DNA from: Nostoc sp. NOS(2021)
GTDB taxonomy: Bacteria; Cyanobacteriota; Cyanobacteriia; Cyanobacteriales; Nostocaceae
Direction: 5' to 3'
DNA length: 44,485 nucleotides
Assembly (NCBI RefSeq): GCF_017115025.1
Contig: NZ_JABXKM010000141.1
Coordinates: 1 to 44,485 of the forward strand
The notes beneath the pieces are model-generated. The model saw only the letters and a program-made list of their open reading frames with translations, had not been told where the DNA came from and searched no databases. A program made the translations under genes and the position numbers. Below, piece by piece: positions 8,276-16,194 of this stretch. The number at the start of each line of letters is the position of its first letter. The first letter of the stretch is position 1.

Positions 8276-10024
8276 ATGAAGATTGCGATCGCTCAAATTA
8301 ATCCGACAATTGGGGATTTGCTTTTAAATGCCCAAAAAATCCTGGAGGCGGCACAACGAGCAGCATCTAGCGGTGCGCGTTTGTTATTGACACCAGAACT
8401 TTCTTTGTGTGGCTATCCACCAAGAGATTTATTACTAAATCCTAGTTTTGTGGAAGCGATGGGCATCACTTTACAAAACTTGGCCCAGGATTTACCACCA
8501 AATTTAGCTGTATTGGTAGGAACTGTTGAACAGAACCTCAAAGCCTCTATTACTGGCGGTAAAACTTTATTTAACAGCATAGCTTTGTTAGAAAATGGCA
8601 AGGTCAAGCAACTTTTTCACAAGCGACTTTTGCCTACTTACGATGTATTTGATGAACGTCGCTATTTTGAACCAGGCTTGGAAGCTAATTATTTCACTTT
8701 AGATAATATCCATATTGGCGTAACTATTTGCGAAGATTTATGGAATGATGAGGAATTTTGGGGCAAACGTAGTTATACAGTGAATCCGATTGCTGACTTA
8801 GCAATTTTGGGTGTAGATTTGATTGTAAATTTGTCTGCTTCCCCCTACACTGTCGGCAAACAGCAGTTTCGAGAAATAATACTCAGGCATAGTGCAGTAC
8901 GTTTTCAACAACCGATTATTTATGCTAATCAGGTTGGCGGAAATGATGACCTAATTTTTGATGGGCGTAGTTTTGCTTTGAATCGTCAAGGTGAAATTAT
9001 GTGTCGTGCCCGTGGCTTTGACACCGATTTAGTGGTAGTCGAATTTGATGAGGCGCAACGAGATTTGCAGTTGGGTTCTGTAGCACCTGTATATGAGTCA
9101 GAAGATGAAGAAATTTGGCAAGCTTTGGTTTTGGGAGTGCGAGATTATGCTCGCAAGTGTCGCTTTTCTAAAGTAGTGTTGGGTTTAAGTGGCGGGATTG
9201 ACTCTGCAATAGTAGGTGCGATCGCAGCTGCTGCACTTGGTAAAGAAAATGTCCTTGGTGTACTCATGCCTTCGCCTTATAGTTCTGAGCATTCCATCAG
9301 TGATGCTGTGGCATTAGCCGAAAATTTGGGGATTAAGACTAATCTTTTACCAATTGGCGAGTTAATGCAAGGCTTCGATCAAACTTTAGGTGATTTGTTT
9401 GCGGGTACAGAGTTTGGACTGGCTGAAGAGAATATCCAATCTCGGATTCGCGGTAATTTATTAATGGCGATCGCTAATAAATTTGGCTATCTACTTTTAT
9501 CTACCGGTAATAAGTCAGAAATGGCAGTTGGTTACTGTACCCTCTACGGCGATATGAATGGCGGGTTAGCAGTGATTGCAGATGTTCCTAAAACTCGTGT
9601 GTATTCACTTTGCCAATGGTTAAATCGCAATCATGAAATCATCCCGCAAAATGTCTTGACTAAAGCACCCAGCGCTGAACTCAAACCGGGTCAAGTGGAT
9701 CAAGACTCTCTCCCGCCCTACGAAATTTTGGACGATATTTTGCAACGCCTGATTCATAATCACCAATCAGCAACGCAAATTATTGCAGCCGGTCACGATC
9801 CGGTGATTGTAGACCGAGTAATCCAAATGGTGGCGCGGGCTGAATTTAAACGGCGACAAGCACCCCCCGGCTTAAAAATAACCGATCGCGCTTTTGGAAC
9901 TGGTTGGCGAATGCCAATTGCTAGTAACTGGATTGGTGTCAAAAACGCTTACCAGACTAAAACCATAGCTACACCTACCTTAGTCTGTAGGGATGGACAA
10001 GATGCCTATCCGCGAATCAAGTAG
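8276..10024 (+). CDS. nadE: Glutamine-dependent NAD+ synthase
   Basis: Amidates deamido-NAD to NAD+ using ammonia channelled from glutamine. The N-terminal nitrilase-type glutaminase domain (1 to about 265) shows the catalytic triad regions TPELSLCGYPPRD (Glu), HKRLLPTYDVFDE (Lys) and VTICEDLWN (Cys). The C-terminal synthetase domain carries the PP-loop VVLGLSGGIDSAI (about 299-311), then LLLSTGNKSEMAVGYCTLYGD. Length 582 aa, normal for the two-domain form. Last gene of the cluster; it starts 102 bp after nrtR, behind the heptamer repeat, so it may have its own promoter. Confidence 0.95.
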   Translation: MKIAIAQINPTIGDLLLNAQKILEAAQRAASSGARLLLTPELSLCGYPPRDLLLNPSFVEAMGITLQNLAQDLPPNLAVLVGTVEQNLKASITGGKTLFNSIALLENGKVKQLFHKRLLPTYDVFDERRYFEPGLEANYFTLDNIHIGVTICEDLWNDEEFWGKRSYTVNPIADLAILGVDLIVNLSASPYTVGKQQFREIILRHSAVRFQQPIIYANQVGGNDDLIFDGRSFALNRQGEIMCRARGFDTDLVVVEFDEAQRDLQLGSVAPVYESEDEEIWQALVLGVRDYARKCRFSKVVLGLSGGIDSAIVGAIAAAALGKENVLGVLMPSPYSSEHSISDAVALAENLGIKTNLLPIGELMQGFDQTLGDLFAGTEFGLAEENIQSRIRGNLLMAIANKFGYLLLSTGNKSEMAVGYCTLYGDMNGGLAVIADVPKTRVYSLCQWLNRNHEIIPQNVLTKAPSAELKPGQVDQDSLPPYEILDDILQRLIHNHQSATQIIAAGHDPVIVDRVIQMVARAEFKRRQAPPGLKITDRAFGTGWRMPIASNWIGVKNAYQTKTIATPTLVCRDGQDAYPRIK

Positions 10025-10039
10025 TAGCCTATCAAGGTC

Positions 10040-10131
10040 AGGACTTACGCAAACAATAGCCGAAAAGAATGATTTTCAGGTAGGGGCAATTCATGAATTG
10101 CCCCTACAGCGTGTAGTTTTGCGTAAGTCCT
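10040..10131. mobile_element. MITE with 14-bp terminal inverted repeats
   Basis: A 92-bp element bounded by AGGACTTACGCAAA (10040-10053) and its perfect inverse TTTGCGTAAGTCCT (10118-10131). In the middle is a perfect 28-bp palindrome (10080-10107) of the form GTAGGGGC...GCCCCTAC. It has no coding capacity. The same TIR (AGGACTTACGCA) bounds a larger element at 37971-38179, so this is a family of non-autonomous elements. Confidence 0.8.
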
Positions 10132-10195
10132 AAAGGTAAACGGGGACGCGGGGACAATTTCCCTCACCGCGTCACCCGATCACCACGTTTTTTCC

Positions 10196-10564
10196 TCACC
10201 GCAGATTTTTTACTCTCCATTTATCAAGACGTTCCATTAGCTGCCAGAGAATGTTTTTCACATCTTCCAGTACAACTTTATACTCATCATATGTATATAT
10301 ATCTTCTAAGTCTAAGTAGCTATAGTGGAGTGTGAACCAACTATATTTTGGGTAAATTGCAATACGATGATGCTTAGGATTTAAGTCAATAGTTGGGTGT
10401 ACAATGAGATTCATATGCGACACTGTTGCGAAAAATGAAGTAAACCTGGATTCAATAATTTGGTCAATTAACCAAGGCATATGAACTAAATAAGTATGCC
10501 TTAATCTTGTTTGTAATGCATACTGGTAAGCACTCTTTATGTTGTACCAATCTTCATTTGACAT
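10196..10564 (-). CDS. Hypothetical protein, 122 aa
   Basis: I do not recognise this protein. It begins MSNEDWYNIKSAYQYALQTR, is rich in Tyr, His and Trp, has no signal peptide or membrane segment, and ends KWRVKNLR. Its likely promoter region is AT-rich. It stands alone between the MITE and the duplicated region and is oriented against its neighbours. The residue composition looks like a real protein, but no function can be inferred. Confidence 0.6.
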   Translation of the reverse strand: MSNEDWYNIKSAYQYALQTRLRHTYLVHMPWLIDQIIESRFTSFFATVSHMNLIVHPTIDLNPKHHRIAIYPKYSWFTLHYSYLDLEDIYTYDEYKVVLEDVKNILWQLMERLDKWRVKNLR

Positions 10565-10686
10565 AAAGTTTAATTTTTATAACAGACAGCTTATTGATAT
10601 CATATCCTCTACAAATAAGCGTGTTATGAATTTATATCTTTCTGTAAACATAAGTATTATTACGTAAATCATGTAAATGCAAGTTG

Positions 10687-10914
10687 CCAATAAATATTTT
10701 TTATTCAGTATAGTATCCGTGAATTTTTGTGTGCTGAATCATAAATTAATAGTAAAAATTGTAACATCATATTTCAGATATGAGTATACTTTCAAACAAC
10801 ATCAATCTTGAAAATGATGTTTATACTTAGAAATAAGTAAATGAAAGCAGGTGCATAATGAAACTACAAGATTTCTTGGGAACAGGGGAGAAATGGGGAT
10901 TCGAGGCGATCGCT
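10687..10914. repeat. 228-bp duplication, copy A
   Basis: This stretch is highly similar to 11846-12073. Shared parts include TTTTTTATTCAGTATA, GAATTTTTGTGTGCTGAATC, CAAACAACATCAAT and the identical first 19 codons MKLQDFLGTGEKWGFEAIA. A conserved stem, AACATCA (10798-10804) paired with TGATGTT (10815-10821), sits in the leader of both copies, followed by GCAGGTGCATAATG. Similarity stops exactly after the HIP1 site GCGATCGC. This copy lacks the downstream gene body. Confidence 0.85.
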
Positions 10915-11157
10915 AGCGTTGAGGTTACAGCGCTTCCCGCTATTATGCAATACAGTTTTTCTCCTTGCCCCTCTCCTAGCAAAGCTTTCAGCTATGAGGA
11001 TGTACCTCATAGCTGCCGGAAGTGCTGTAGCATCAATTCCAAGCGCGTACAATTTTCCCGTTTCGGCACGGTGATGCCAAGAATCAAGAATGGTAAATTT
11101 TGGCGGCGGTCGTGGGGCAGGTATAGCGGAAAATTAGCTGTATCTCTTGTTGAGTGA
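10858..11157 (+). pseudogene. Truncated copy of the 12017 gene's 5' end
   Basis: The first 19 codons are identical to those of the peptidoglycan-binding protein at 12017. After the HIP1 site the frame runs for 80 more codons (SVEVTALPAIMQYSFSPCPS and on) of non-protein-like sequence that overlaps an antisense integrase fragment. With a complete promoter and ribosome site it may still be transcribed, but the product is probably meaningless. Confidence 0.65.
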
Positions 11158-11191
11158 GAACTTTGGCTCGACCGTGCCGATTGATTTTCAT
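11084..11191 (-). pseudogene. Tyrosine recombinase N-terminal fragment
   Basis: A 35-codon frame begins MKINRHGRAKVLTQQEIQLI. I recall this kind of start (KxNRHGxAKVLTxEEIQLLF) from cyanobacterial phage-type integrases. It then diverges and stops. It is antisense to the truncated copy at 10858. Probably debris from a mobile element that passed through this region; the family call is by memory only. Confidence 0.4.
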
Positions 11192-11335
11192 TGTCCCAAC
11201 TGTAGACCCTGTATCACAGCCTACACCTGATCTAAGCCCCAGCGATACCCGTTTCTACGTCTAAGGATATAAGTTTGTTTAATTTTGATATATTAATGAG
11301 ATATTAAATTGAAAAATTAATTCAGATAGAAACTT

Positions 11336-11569
11336 ATGGCAACCGAGCAAGAGCTTCAATCTCTTTTTAAGACCTTAGATCGCGATCAAGACGGCAAAGT
11401 GTCCATTAATGAGCTTTTTTTAAGTCCTGGCTTAAGTGCAATCATCTCATCAGAAACAAATACCAGTAGCCCCCAGGAGTTACTAGTACGATATGATACA
11501 GACAAAGACGGTAGTATTACCTTTGAAGAGTTAAAGGAAGCAGTTGAGAAAGCAAGTAATTTAACCTAG
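11336..11569 (+). CDS. Two-EF-hand calcium-binding protein
   Basis: A 77-aa acidic protein with two canonical EF-hand loops, DRDQDGKVSINE (residues 15-26) and DTDKDGSITFEE (54-65). Both have Asp or Glu at loop positions 1, 3, 5 and 12 and Gly at 6, so both should bind calcium. Size and start (MATEQELQSLF) resemble the small calcium sensor EF-hand protein (CSE) described in Anabaena; that identity is from memory. There is no signal peptide, so it should act in the cytoplasm as a calcium sensor. The start is the first ATG in the frame; no strong Shine-Dalgarno sequence is seen. Confidence 0.85.
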   Translation: MATEQELQSLFKTLDRDQDGKVSINELFLSPGLSAIISSETNTSSPQELLVRYDTDKDGSITFEELKEAVEKASNLT

Positions 11570-11658
11570 CAGTCAAAAAACCCAATACCCAATACCCAAA
11601 ATCCCTCTCTAGCCCACGCTTTGAGGGATTTGCAATTTTCATGGTCATTGGTGACTCG

Positions 11659-11845
11659 CTAGCCCTTCAATGACCTTGGAGGTGAAAGGCTGGCTTTTTG
11701 CGATTCTGGGAGGGCGCTGATGGTGATAAAGATTTTGCGGTCTTCCTGATCGCTTTTGACAAGTGCCCGAAATTCAGTCATTAGCCGATTGTCGTTGAGG
11801 ATCTTGTAAACTCCGTTCGTGACCCATTCTGGATTTAATATATTC
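11659..11845 (-). pseudogene. Roc-COR (ROCO) protein remnant
   Basis: The antisense frame (open to 11901, but the first part is merely the duplicated repeat read backwards) contains ILNPEWVTNGVYKILNDNRL, which resembles the COR domain of cyanobacterial ROCO GTPases. It then jumps to FRALVKSDQEDRKIFITISA, which resembles another part of such proteins, before stopping. There is no start of its own. I read this as an internally deleted fragment of a large leucine-rich-repeat/Roc-COR gene. Confidence 0.4.
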
Positions 11846-12073
11846 CCAATAAATAGTTTTTTATTCAGTATAATTCTGTGAATTTTTGTGTGCTGAATCA
11901 TAAATTAATCGTAACATTTGTAATATCATACTTCACGCTAGAGTATAGTTTCAAACAACATCAATTTTTAAAATGATGTTTATACTTAGAAGTAAGTAAA
12001 AGAAAGCAGGTGCATAATGAAACTACAAGATTTCTTGGGAACAGGGGAGAAATGGGGATTCGAGGCGATCGCT
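11846..12073. repeat. 228-bp duplication, copy B
   Basis: Partner of 10687-10914. It contains the leader with the AACATCA...TGATGTT stem, the ribosome site and the first 19 codons of the intact gene at 12017. Similarity ends at the HIP1 site GCGATCGC (12065-12072). Confidence 0.85.
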
Positions 12074-12910
12074 GATGACGCAGACTTGGCTCGTCAGATT
12101 CAGATATTGCTAATTGGCTTAGGTTTACTAGAACCTCCAGCCGATGGCAAATTTGGCCCTGTTTCTGTGATATCTCTCAAAAAATTTCAAGAATTAACAA
12201 AGACTGGAGAGAGTGACTTTTTAGGAGCAATCACAGCCAAGAAACTAATTGAAACCAAACCAGATGATCTTCCTAAACCGCCCTTAAAACTTGGTAATGA
12301 CATTGCCAGCAAGATTGTGAAATACTTGCTATCTAAAGATTATCAGTTATTCACCAATCCAAAAGAATACAACATTGTTTATATAGAGGGTATAAATGGA
12401 GACTGGAGTCTCAATAGTGATACACCCAATCAATTTAATGATCGGCGAATTGTCATTGAAGTAGTAAATGGTGTTCCCAAAATCGTAGATCACTGGGAAG
12501 CTACTACAGAACCAGGGAACTACTACACTTATAATCCGATGAATCCCAAAGGAGCAGCTAGGATTCAGTTTGGACAATACAAAGCTTGGGCTGTTGGCAT
12601 CCACGGCACAGCAGAGCCTCACGAGGCATTAGTGCAAGTTGGAGATATAACTGTTTGTAGAGATTTCAACAAAGATTTTAAACGGACTGGGGACAAACTT
12701 GATACAGGTGATGATTTTCATGTAAATCAACACTACGGGTTTGATTTTCCCCAAAATGATATTCGTCTTGCCAGTGCGGGTTGTTTAGTGGGACGTACCC
12801 GTGAGGGACATAGAGAGTTTATGGCGATTATTAAACAAGACCGTCGTTATGTCGCTAATCGCAAATATGCTTTCTACACTACCGTGATTCCTGGGGATGA
12901 TTTACTGTAA
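12017..12910 (+). CDS. Peptidoglycan-binding, L,D-transpeptidase-like protein
   Basis: 297 aa. Residues about 20-85 form a peptidoglycan-binding-like domain (DLARQIQILLIGLGLLEPPADGKFGPVSVISLKKFQ, split here: start DLARQIQILL, core PADGKFGPVSV). The C-terminal half carries AVGIHGTAEPH, HVNQHYGFDF and ASAGCLVGRTREGHREFM. A His followed by S-x-GC resembles the YkuD L,D-transpeptidase or related cell-wall amidase-like active site. No signal peptide is seen, unlike most wall enzymes, so it may be exported in another way or be phage-derived. Its leader and first 19 codons are duplicated at 10687. The exact reaction is uncertain. Confidence 0.65.
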   Translation: MKLQDFLGTGEKWGFEAIADDADLARQIQILLIGLGLLEPPADGKFGPVSVISLKKFQELTKTGESDFLGAITAKKLIETKPDDLPKPPLKLGNDIASKIVKYLLSKDYQLFTNPKEYNIVYIEGINGDWSLNSDTPNQFNDRRIVIEVVNGVPKIVDHWEATTEPGNYYTYNPMNPKGAARIQFGQYKAWAVGIHGTAEPHEALVQVGDITVCRDFNKDFKRTGDKLDTGDDFHVNQHYGFDFPQNDIRLASAGCLVGRTREGHREFMAIIKQDRRYVANRKYAFYTTVIPGDDLL

Positions 12911-12970
12911 ACGTTTCCAGGATGAAGTAATAGTTAATTGGTAGTATTTGTTGTTGTGATGCAACGTGTA

Positions 12971-13004
12971 GTAGGGGCGCACAATTCATTGGTGTAAACT
13001 TAAG
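12971..13004. repeat. Half copy of the GTAGGGGC ... TTAAG repeat
   Basis: GTAGGGGCGCACAATTCATT followed by GGTGTAAACTTAAG resembles the left end of the element at 37791-37826 (GTAGGGGCACAACATGTTGC, then ATTGGTGTCAACTTAA). It stands alone, with no inverted partner nearby. Confidence 0.5.
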
Positions 13005-13026
13005 CTCAAACGCTTGTCCCACATAC

Positions 13027-13078
13027 GCATCACCCCACCCCGGTTTTGGCTTTAGACAAAACCGGGGTGGGGTGATGC
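13027..13078. terminator. 22-bp perfect hairpin between convergent genes
   Basis: GCATCACCCCACCCCGGTTT and two more bases pair perfectly with 13057-13078 around the loop GCTTTAGA. It lies between the ends of the rightward 12017 gene and the leftward hemJ, so it could stop transcription from both sides. There is no long T-run, and the CGGTTTTGGCTTTAGACAAA motif is also typical of a dispersed cyanobacterial repeat. Confidence 0.6.
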
Positions 13079-13110
13079 GGTGAGTAACCGTAAGTGAATG
13101 AACTCAATGT

Positions 13111-13692
13111 CTAACCTTGTTCTTGTGGTTGCCCTATCTGTGCCGTCAGCTTCTCTTTATCCTGCCTGCGTTTTTTGGCGTAAAGTTGAATAGTGACTGC
13201 CATCAAAATAATCATGGCGAAAATAGCCCAGGCAGCGATATCTGTAGGTAGATTACTTTTAAACACAGCCAGCAGGACGATCGCTACTAACATAACTGTA
13301 GGTGCTTCATTTAAAGCACGTAATTGCTGACTATTCCAGCCACATTCATCTACTGCTAATTTCTTCATCAGCCGAGCGCAGTAATGATGATAGCCAATTA
13401 AAATAGCAACAAACAGCAGTTTGATATGCAACCAACCCTCTTTTAAAATATCCGGTTCAGTGCTTACTAAACCGATGGCCATTGCGATCGTCACGAACAT
13501 TCCGGGGTTAGTGATGATATAGTAGAGCCGCTTTTCCATAATTTGATACTGATTTTTCAGTATCGTTCGCGCTGGTTCAGCTTCTTGGTTCGCTTCAACG
13601 TGATAGATAAAAAGACGTACTAAGTAGAACAAACCAGCGAACCAAACTACAAATCCGACAATATGAAATGCTTTAAACCATGAATAAGCCAT
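13111..13692 (-). CDS. hemJ: Protoporphyrinogen IX oxidase HemJ
   Basis: HemJ oxidises protoporphyrinogen IX to protoporphyrin IX, the last step shared by heme and chlorophyll synthesis, in most cyanobacteria. The 193-aa protein starts MAYSWFKAFHIVGFVVWFAG with the conserved His in the first membrane helix. It also has LFYLVRLFIYHVEA, TNPGMFVTIAMAIGL, WLHIKLLFVAILIGYHHYC and a fourth helix near residues 150-175, matching the four-helix membrane family. The C-terminus is charged (KKRRQDKEK). It is monocistronic by spacing. hemC, another tetrapyrrole gene, lies 17 kb away. Confidence 0.9.
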   Translation of the reverse strand: MAYSWFKAFHIVGFVVWFAGLFYLVRLFIYHVEANQEAEPARTILKNQYQIMEKRLYYIITNPGMFVTIAMAIGLVSTEPDILKEGWLHIKLLFVAILIGYHHYCARLMKKLAVDECGWNSQQLRALNEAPTVMLVAIVLLAVFKSNLPTDIAAWAIFAMIILMAVTIQLYAKKRRQDKEKLTAQIGQPQEQG

Positions 13693-13983
13693 GAGTTATA
13701 ATCTCCTTTACTTGTGGTTGTGATGCATTTTTAATGGTAATAAAAAGTTCACAAATGCAGGCGGGGACAACATTTATCAATCTAACAAAAATCCCGAATT
13801 CATTTTTGACCACAGATAAATATCGATGATTTATTTATCTGTGTTAATCTGTGGATTCATTTTTATAATATCGATTTTTGCCAGAGGTATAGCAGTTGCC
13901 AGGTAGCGGTTGACATCAGCTAATCAGAAAACACTGACACCAAGAGACTTTCAAGCCTGTTCCCTGTTCCCTCCTATATATTG

Positions 13984-14835
13984 TCAATGAGCATCTTTAC
14001 GACGCACAAAGGGTAAAAGGTCTTCTAAAATCGCTTCGTGGTAGTGTTCTTGAGGATAATGTCCGACGTTATTAAGTTTTATTAATTCGGTATTTGGTAC
14101 GGCATTTGCAAAGTTTTCGGCAATATCTACAGGTAGCCAAGGGTCAATCATACCCCATTGAATTAGAATTGGCTGTTGCCATTCTTTAAAGCCAGTTTGT
14201 ATTTCTGTCATGGCTGAATCAAGCTGTAGATTGCGAATACTTGCTAAGAGACTTCGACCAGATGTAGAAGCGGTCAAAAATGGTTTTCGATAAATATCTA
14301 AATCTTTATCTCCTATGCGATAACGGCTTCCACCTTCTAGTGTCCGATCAACTAATAAGGGGTCTTGGGTCATTACTTCACCAGCCAAAGGTAAACCCAT
14401 TTGTTTAATTTTCCAGGGTAATTTGGCAGCAGTTGAAATTGGTGTATTTAAAATAGCTAAATTAGCAATTTTTTCTGGGTGACGCAAAGCATATTGTAGT
14501 CCTACAGAACCTAAAAAACCTTGTACAACTAAAGAAAAATGTTCAAGTTCTAGCGCTTTGATAAATCCTTCTAAAGCTGTGATAAAAGCATCGGGAGTGT
14601 AAGCAAAATCTCGTTTTTCTGGTTTTGCAGAAAAGCCATAACCAATCCAATCTGGAGCGATCGCTCTTGTACCCTGATTTGCCAAAGCAGGTATAATATG
14701 ACGCCAACTGTAACTTTGTGAAACTAAGCCGTGTAGCAACAACACAGGCGCTAAGTCAGTTCTGCCGATTGGTAAAGATTCACGATAAAACCATTCCAGT
14801 GAATCTACATTGATTTTATGTTCTGTTATTGACAC
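13984..14835 (-). CDS. Alpha/beta hydrolase-fold protein, nucleophile absent
   Basis: 283 aa with the usual fold landmarks: LLHGLVSQSYSWRHIIPALA (oxyanion region), APDWIGYGFSAKP, the nucleophile elbow, WGMIDPWLPVDIA (acid) and NVGHYPQEH (His). At the elbow the protein reads LVVQGFLGSVGLQYALRHP, where active relatives have LVGHSMGG or an Asp: the nucleophile position is Gly. It may be a non-catalytic member or use another mechanism. It is similar in layout to the haloalkane dehalogenase / epoxide hydrolase group. It lies 88 bp downstream of the FAD oxidoreductase gene and in the same direction, so the two may be co-transcribed. Confidence 0.75.
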   Translation of the reverse strand: MSITEHKINVDSLEWFYRESLPIGRTDLAPVLLLHGLVSQSYSWRHIIPALANQGTRAIAPDWIGYGFSAKPEKRDFAYTPDAFITALEGFIKALELEHFSLVVQGFLGSVGLQYALRHPEKIANLAILNTPISTAAKLPWKIKQMGLPLAGEVMTQDPLLVDRTLEGGSRYRIGDKDLDIYRKPFLTASTSGRSLLASIRNLQLDSAMTEIQTGFKEWQQPILIQWGMIDPWLPVDIAENFANAVPNTELIKLNNVGHYPQEHYHEAILEDLLPFVRRKDAH

Positions 14836-14864
14836 GCTATTTTCCTATATTGGGCATTGGGCAA

Positions 14865-14939
14865 TTCAATTTTGGATTTTGGATTTTAGATTTTGGATTA
14901 AATTTCAATCTAAAATCCAAAATCTAAAATCTAAAATTC
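14865..14939. repeat. Inverted repeat of GGATTTTAGATT units
   Basis: Tandem TTTTGGATT / TTTTAGATT units (about 14870-14900) are followed by their inverse (AATCTAAAATCCAAAATCTA and on, to 14939), a common cyanobacterial intergenic repeat. Its right part forms the last codons of the FAD oxidoreductase gene (SKNFRF), so that gene's stop codon lies in the repeat. Confidence 0.75.
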
Positions 14940-16084
14940 TTACTCCCCACTCCCTGAGAAATAATCATCTCACGAATCGCATAAGCTGTAGCCGGTGCTA
15001 GTAAAACACCGTTGCGATAGTGTCCGGTAGCTAGGAGGACATTACTAAACCCTGGCAACTTACCAATAACTGGGGCTGGGCGTCCTTCAGGACGGGGACG
15101 TAACCCCGACCAAGTGCGGAGAATCGTTGCTGTGGCTAACTCTGGGCAAAATGCGATCGCTTGTTCTCTAACAGATTCCAGCAGTTCTTGATTTGGCGGT
15201 ATCTCATTTCCGTTGCTGGGAAATTCCACTGTTGCACCCACCCAATAATCTCCGCCGCCCACAGGAACAATATGGACATCGTTACCTGTAATCGCCGGTT
15301 GGAAGTCTGGATTGCCTAATGGATGTCCTACACGTAATTGCAAGGCTTGCCCAAGTACAGGGCGGATATCAATCAGTTGGTTTAATTGGGCTGTAAGTAG
15401 CGTTGAACCTAGCCCTGCTGCGACTACAAACCAATCAGCGGCTATTTTTCCTTCTGTAGTCTCAAGTTGATTGCAAAATTGGGGGGAAGATTCAGGTGTT
15501 GAGGTTTGGGCATCCAAAACAGTCACGCCAAATTTGAAAGTCACACCGTTTTGCTGGGCAGCCTCAACTAAAGCTAACGTGAGGGCAGTTGGATCAAGTT
15601 GACGGTCTTGGGGAGAATAGACAGCGCCAGTAATTTTTTCGTGTAGGCGCAGCCCGTCGTAGACATCAACTTGAGGACAGATATTTTGGAGTTTAGCCGT
15701 GTCCCATATTTCTAAATGCCAGCCTTGAGAGTGACGAATTTCTACAAGTTTTTTCCATGCATCGATCGCCTCTAGGGAAGGGGAGGAATCAGACAAAAGC
15801 ATGAGAATTCCCTGGCGATTAAAAGGAATTTTGCAACCTGTTAAAGCTTCTAGTTCAGGAATCAAGGTTTCATAACGTTGGATGCTAGTTTCTCGCATCT
15901 GCCAAGCTTTGCCCTTGATTTTTTGGCTGATTGCGCCCATCAAAACGCCAAGTGCAGCGCCTGTAGAGGCTTGTGCTGGTGGTTGCCGATCGCAAACTGT
16001 GATTTTCAGCCCTTTTACTTGACTCAGTTCATAGGCGATCGCAGCCCCAACTACACCACAACCGATAATAACTACATGACTCAT
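14924..16084 (-). CDS. FAD-dependent glycine oxidase / amino-acid oxidase family
   Basis: 386-aa DAO-superfamily oxidoreductase. The N-terminal Rossmann motif VVIIGCGVVGAAIAYEL binds FAD. The middle has DRQLDPTALTLALVEAAQQN and WFVVAAGLGS. The C-terminal FAD contact is TWSGLRPRPEGRPAPVIGKL followed by ATGHYRNGVLLAPATA, the typical glycine oxidase/ThiO ending. It may supply the glycine imine for thiamine or act as another amine oxidase; in many cyanobacteria ThiO is fused to ThiG, so the thiO name is not certain here. Two oddities: codons at 15641-15667 come from a dispersed repeat and give VDVYDGLRLH, and the last residues come from the 14865 repeat. Confidence 0.85.
   Translation of the reverse strand: MSHVVIIGCGVVGAAIAYELSQVKGLKITVCDRQPPAQASTGAALGVLMGAISQKIKGKAWQMRETSIQRYETLIPELEALTGCKIPFNRQGILMLLSDSSPSLEAIDAWKKLVEIRHSQGWHLEIWDTAKLQNICPQVDVYDGLRLHEKITGAVYSPQDRQLDPTALTLALVEAAQQNGVTFKFGVTVLDAQTSTPESSPQFCNQLETTEGKIAADWFVVAAGLGSTLLTAQLNQLIDIRPVLGQALQLRVGHPLGNPDFQPAITGNDVHIVPVGGGDYWVGATVEFPSNGNEIPPNQELLESVREQAIAFCPELATATILRTWSGLRPRPEGRPAPVIGKLPGFSNVLLATGHYRNGVLLAPATAYAIREMIISQGVGSKNFRF
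15641..15667. repeat. In-frame dispersed 27-bp element within the FAD oxidoreductase
   Basis: Read on the minus strand it is GATGTCTACGACGGGCTGCG followed by CCTACAC, differing at 2 of 27 positions from copies at 35467-35493 (in the cpeY-like gene) and 37704-37730 (intergenic). It encodes DVYDGLRLH between CPQV and EKITGAVYS, where other members of the family appear to read straight through. Confidence 0.75.
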
Positions 16085-16194
16085 TGCTGTTTTGAAGCTG
16101 AAATGGCGGAGATGGGAGAGTCGGGGGACAAAGGAGAGGAATTTTTACTCTCCCTCATCCTCCTCATCCCCTTCAGATCATCTTAACCTTGCGC

